From Actinomycetota bacterium (GTDB taxonomy: Bacteria; Actinomycetota; Thermoleophilia; Gaiellales; Gaiellaceae), in contig VGCB01000112.1 of the NCBI GenBank assembly GCA_016870235.1, positions 1 through 7,781 of the forward strand: a stretch of 7,781 nt of DNA. The letters run 5' to 3'. Position 1 is the first letter of the stretch. Every line of letters starts with the position of its first letter. Both the position numbers and the translations under genes were made by a program. A model generated the notes under the pieces. That model did no database searches and had not been told where the DNA came from. It saw only the letters and a program-made list of their open reading frames with translations. This document shows, piece by piece, positions 6,180 to 7,781 of this stretch.

Positions 6180-6959
6180 GTGCACGTCCGTGAGCTCCTC
6201 GACCTCTCGGGTCGGGTCGCGATCGTCACCGGCGGCGGCAGCGGCATCGGCCTCCAGATCGCGGAGGGGCTGGCCGAGGCCGGAGCCGACCTCGTCCTCT
6301 GCGCGCGGAAGGTGGAGCGGTGCGAGGCGGCGGCCGCGGATCTCTCCTCGCGTCTCGGTGTCCGTGCGATCGGGATGTCGTGCGACGTCTCCGACCCTGG
6401 TCAGGTGGCGACGGTGGTCGCGCGGGCGAGGGAGGAGCTGGGCCGGATCGACGTCCTCTTCAACAACGCCGGCACGTCGTGGGTCGCCCCGGCCGAGGAG
6501 ATGCCGCTCCGCGGCTGGCAGAAGGTGATCGACGTCAACCTGACGGGCGCGTTTCTCTTCGCCCAGGCCGTCGCACGCGTGCTGATCGAGCAGGACGAGG
6601 GCGGCAAGATCGTCAACATCGCCTCCGTGATGGGGCTGCGAGGGGCGATGCCCGAGGTGCTCGACACGGTTGCCTACAACGCCTCCAAGGGCGGACTGGC
6701 GGCGCTGACCCGGGACCTCGCGTGCAAGTGGGCCCGCCACGGGATCAGGGTGAACGCGATCGCACCGGGCTGGTTCCCGACCGACCTGACCGAGGCGGTT
6801 CGCGCCGACCACGAGAACCTGCTCGTGGCAGGGACGCCGCTCGGCCGACTGGGCGGGCCCGACGACCTCAAGGGCGTCGGCCTCTTCCTCGCCTCGCGGG
6901 CCTCGGACTACATGACCGGCCAGACCGTGGTCGTCGACGGCGGCTGGTCGGCGGCCTGA
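6180..6959 (+). CDS. Short-chain dehydrogenase/reductase (classical SDR)
   Basis: This NAD(P)-dependent oxidoreductase has 259 residues, the standard classical SDR length. The Rossmann nucleotide motif is TGGGSGIG at 17-24, CDV at 68-70 lies in the adenine-binding position, and NNAG occurs at 95-98. The catalytic set is Asn120 (IDVNLTGAF), Ser149 (NIASV), Tyr166 and Lys170 (YNASK). RVNAIAPGWFPTDLT at 190-204 and the C-terminal TGQTVVVDGGW are typical. The overall pattern is like gluconate 5-dehydrogenase or 3-oxoacyl-ACP reductase members; the substrate cannot be assigned. The residues after the second strand (LCARKVERCEA) contain Arg43, which could favour NADP(H). GTG 6180 is chosen for its perfect AGGAGG. 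It is transcribed away from the histidine phosphatase and is followed by a hairpin. Confidence 0.93.
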   Translation: MHVRELLDLSGRVAIVTGGGSGIGLQIAEGLAEAGADLVLCARKVERCEAAAADLSSRLGVRAIGMSCDVSDPGQVATVVARAREELGRIDVLFNNAGTSWVAPAEEMPLRGWQKVIDVNLTGAFLFAQAVARVLIEQDEGGKIVNIASVMGLRGAMPEVLDTVAYNASKGGLAALTRDLACKWARHGIRVNAIAPGWFPTDLTEAVRADHENLLVAGTPLGRLGGPDDLKGVGLFLASRASDYMTGQTVVVDGGWSAA

Positions 6960-6969
6960 GCCCCAGTCG

Positions 6970-6987
6970 GGTCCGCCAGATCGGACC
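6970..6987 (+). terminator. Hairpin just after the SDR stop
   Basis: GGTCCG at 6970-6975 pairs perfectly with CGGACC at 6982-6987 around a 6-nt loop (CCAGAT), starting 10 nt after the TGA. GTTCGCCGTT follows, with only scattered T residues. This is a plausible U-poor terminator of the SDR transcript. Confidence 0.45.
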
Positions 6988-6995
6988 GTTCGCCG

Positions 6996-7025
6996 TTGAC
7001 CGCCGGGCCGACGTTCACGTACCGT
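6996..7025 (+). promoter_or_regulatory. Possible promoter TTGACC-N18-TACCGT with no clear downstream gene
   Basis: TTGACC at 6996-7001 and TACCGT at 7020-7025 are spaced by 18 bp and fit -35 and TANNNT -10 elements on the plus strand. Transcription would run into 7035-7150, where I find no convincing plus-strand gene, and then antisense to the IS110 remnant. It may be fortuitous or a relic. Confidence 0.3.
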
Positions 7026-7036
7026 ATCTGTACCGT
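7019..7036 (+). repeat. Direct repeat GTACCGT, two copies 11 bp apart
   Basis: GTACCGT occurs at 7019-7025 and again at 7030-7036, an 11-bp period close to one helical turn. More GTAC cores follow at 7053 and 7070. The first copy overlaps the putative -10 box, so the repeats could be regulator half-sites on one DNA face. Confidence 0.35.
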
Positions 7037-7140
7037 CTGGAGCCGTCCCCCCGTACAGGCTCCGGCGGGTACCAGCCGCCGAGCGCTCCTGACAACGGCC
7101 GTTCCTACGGCCGGCTCTCGGCGGCTGCCGCGTGCCGCCG
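7037..7140. other. Gene-free stretch with three further hairpins
   Basis: The DNA between the SDR gene and the IS110 remnant has no supportable gene. It holds three imperfect or short hairpins: CTGGAGCC/GGCTCCGG (7037-7044 with 7058-7065, one T-G pair), GGCCG/CGGCC (7097-7101 with 7108-7112) and CGGCGGC/GCCGCCG (7119-7125 with 7134-7140). None has a T-tract. They may be terminator-like or simply a product of high GC. Confidence 0.3.
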
Positions 7141-7306
7141 TTCGGAGAGTGAAGGAACCGCAATTGTGGTGCGCGGTAGATCGTCGAGCCAAGCCCGAGT
7201 CTCGCGGATGAGGCCCGCCTCGACCACCTCACCACCCTCCGGATCGAGCACTGTGGCCTGGAAGGGCGTGCGTGTGGATGTCGATCGCCGCGTGCAGCAG
7301 CGACAT
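7105..7306 (-). pseudogene. IS110-family transposase, frameshifted N-terminal remnant
   Basis: On the minus strand, ATG 7306 opens MSLLHAAIDIHTHA, which matches the start of IS110-type DEDD transposases (commonly AAIDIHKHAFQA), including the first catalytic Asp at residue 9. At 7264 one surplus base, in a CCC run, shifts the frame. After it the protein continues as FQATVLDPEGGEVVEAGLIR and ETRAWLDDLPRTTIAV down to about 7156, again as expected for the family. Homology then ends before the conserved Glu of the IEATTG-like motif, and a stop follows at 7105-7107. Only about 50 of the usual 300-400 residues remain, so the RuvC-like domain is incomplete and the C-terminal serine-bearing domain is absent. 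GGGAG abuts the ATG with no spacer. The recognition rests on family memory over about 50 residues interrupted by one frameshift. Confidence 0.7.
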
Positions 7307-7313
7307 CTCCCAT

Positions 7314-7375
7314 CGATCAGACCCGATCGTCCTCAGCCGTCAGGACAGAGCCCTCTGACATCCACCATCCGTGGA
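7314..7375 (-). other. Cluster of three small inverted repeats upstream of the IS110 remnant
   Basis: Three short inverted repeats lie in series: CGATC/GATCG (7314-7318 with 7325-7329), GTCAG/CTGAC (7339-7343 with 7355-7359, with a nested CAGAG/CTCTG) and TCCAC/GTGGA (7361-7365 with 7371-7375). They lie immediately 5' of the transposase remnant on its strand, the place where IS110 elements of the IS621 type encode their bridge RNA. A relic of such a structured RNA is possible; chance is also possible, as each stem is only 5 bp. Confidence 0.25.
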
Positions 7376-7781
7376 CGGCGACCCGCGGCGAGATCGAGAG
7401 GGGCGGCGCGCACGCCGCCCCTCCCGCGCTGTCGCTCAGTTGGTTGCAGCCCCAGACGATGTTGCTGAAGCCGACTCCACGGGACGCGGCGTCGCCTTCG
7501 ATCGTGAAGTGCGTGATGTTGTCGCTGGCCGAGCTGGCCGACAGCGTCTGCACCACACTCGAGCTGGCGGAGGTGTCGCTGTCGACGACGTTGTCCGAAG
7601 CGTCGTAGGCTCTCAGTGTGAGCGCCCCGGCGAGAAGCGCCTCGGCGTCGAGCTGCACGCTGCCGACGGGCTCGGCGAAGTCGAGCCGGGTCGAGAGAGT
7701 TCGTCGATGCCGTGGGTGAACACGCGCGTGCCAGCGGCAAACGTGCCACCCGGCCAGGTCGAACCTTGGACTAGGATGCCT
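7317..7781 (-). pseudogene. C-terminal part of a secreted-type beta-sandwich protein, frameshifted; 5' end outside the window
   Basis: Two minus-strand frames carry one protein. From the right edge to about 7697 the frame reads GILVQGSTWPGGTFAAGTRV then FTHGIDEL. From about 7694 the adjacent frame continues with STRLDFAEPVGSVQLDAEA, LTLRAYDASDNVVDSDTSAS, SVVQTLSASSASDNITHFTI and GVGFSNIVWG. The alternating strands, Asp/Ser/Thr-rich loops and closing GFSNIVWG resemble the jelly-roll-like domains of exported proteins in which a TLxAYDAxGNxV strand recurs. Localisation cannot be confirmed because the N-terminus is missing. The frames meet in the minus-strand repeat CTCTCTC (7693-7699): removing one CT unit, or adding one base, restores continuity. 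The second frame runs on through the hairpin at 7398-7423 to a stop at 7317-7319; the tail after VWG looks non-native, and a one-base shift near 7448 would end the protein as VWGATN at 7436-7438. It may be a true pseudogene, a sequencing error, or phase variation. Confidence 0.6.
7398..7423 (-). terminator. Strong 11-bp GC hairpin, likely terminator of the secreted-protein gene
   Basis: GAGGGGCGGCG at 7398-7408 pairs perfectly with CGCCGCCCCTC at 7413-7423 around the loop CGCA. It is the strongest hairpin in the window. On the minus strand it is followed by TCTCGATCTCG, which is only moderately T-rich. It starts 12 nt after a TGA at 7436-7438 in the alternative minus frame, the expected position of a terminator. 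Confidence 0.6.

Noticed and set aside
5342..6193. A frame starting TTG at 5342, overlapping the PPDK stop as TTGA, with GAGGGAG upstream
   Set aside because: The coupling geometry is attractive, but after about 20 codons it is entirely antisense to the well-supported histidine phosphatase, with no recognisable protein.
6908..7192. A 94-codon minus-strand frame between the IS110 remnant and the SDR gene, ending antisense to the SDR C-terminus
   Set aside because: Residues QTVQIRYVNVGPAVNGERSD look less biased than most shadows, but there is no ribosome binding site or recognisable domain, and its start overlaps the IS110 remnant in another frame.
4398..7313. A 971-codon open frame on the minus strand
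   Set aside because: It runs antisense or out of frame through PPDK, the histidine phosphatase and the SDR gene, is Arg/Ala/Pro-rich with no domain pattern, and is the usual product of very high GC.
7151..7468. Plus-strand start GTG at 7166 or 7169 after GAAGGAA, continuing about 100 codons
   Set aside because: The spacing looks good, but the product is Arg/Ser/Pro-rich and is antisense to the IS110 remnant and the secreted-protein end, both of which have recognisable protein sequence.

Overview
This window is GC-rich throughout (my estimate is around 70% or more) and starts genes freely with GTG. It also has a tight divergent gene pair with no Shine-Dalgarno sequence and TANNNT -10 boxes a few bases before the start codons. 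Together these suggest a high-GC actinomycete chromosome. The protein types (short PPDK, LLM-class flavin enzyme, amidohydrolase with Rieske partner, secreted beta-sandwich protein, IS110 remnant) would suit an uncultured Thermoleophilia/Gaiellales-like lineage. That placement is inference from recollection of families, not a database match.

Layout. Positions 37-446 (+) hold the two ends of an LLM-class flavin-dependent oxidoreductase, apparently joined out of frame by loss of the middle. Next come an L-asparaginase (451-1434, +) and, convergent with it, a small Rieske [2Fe-2S] protein (1441-1800, -). An amidohydrolase-2 family enzyme (1834-2979, +) diverges from the Rieske gene across only 33 bp that carry both putative leaderless promoters. 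After about 190 bp without a gene there is a two-gene operon: a winged-helix-like protein (3174-3779, start possibly 3162) and a short pyruvate phosphate dikinase lacking the PEP-binding barrel (3783-5345). A histidine phosphatase (5393-6106, -) converges on that operon and diverges from a short-chain dehydrogenase/reductase (6180-6959, +).

The right end (6960-7781) is different in character: intergenic DNA with hairpins and an 11-bp-period direct repeat, a frameshifted N-terminal remnant of an IS110-family transposase (about 7105-7306, -), a run of four inverted repeats just upstream of that remnant, and the C-terminal part of a secreted-type beta-sandwich protein (-) with a probable frameshift in a CT repeat and possibly a second one at its stop codon.

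The intact genes look like ordinary central and accessory metabolism: amide hydrolysis, a possible decarboxylase/hydrolase plus electron-transfer protein, PEP/pyruvate-type phosphotransfer, a redox SDR. I see no defence system, CRISPR array, biosynthetic cluster or complete mobile element. The most rewarding parts are the broken genes at both ends, the divergent leaderless promoter pair, and the short PPDK with its winged-helix neighbour.
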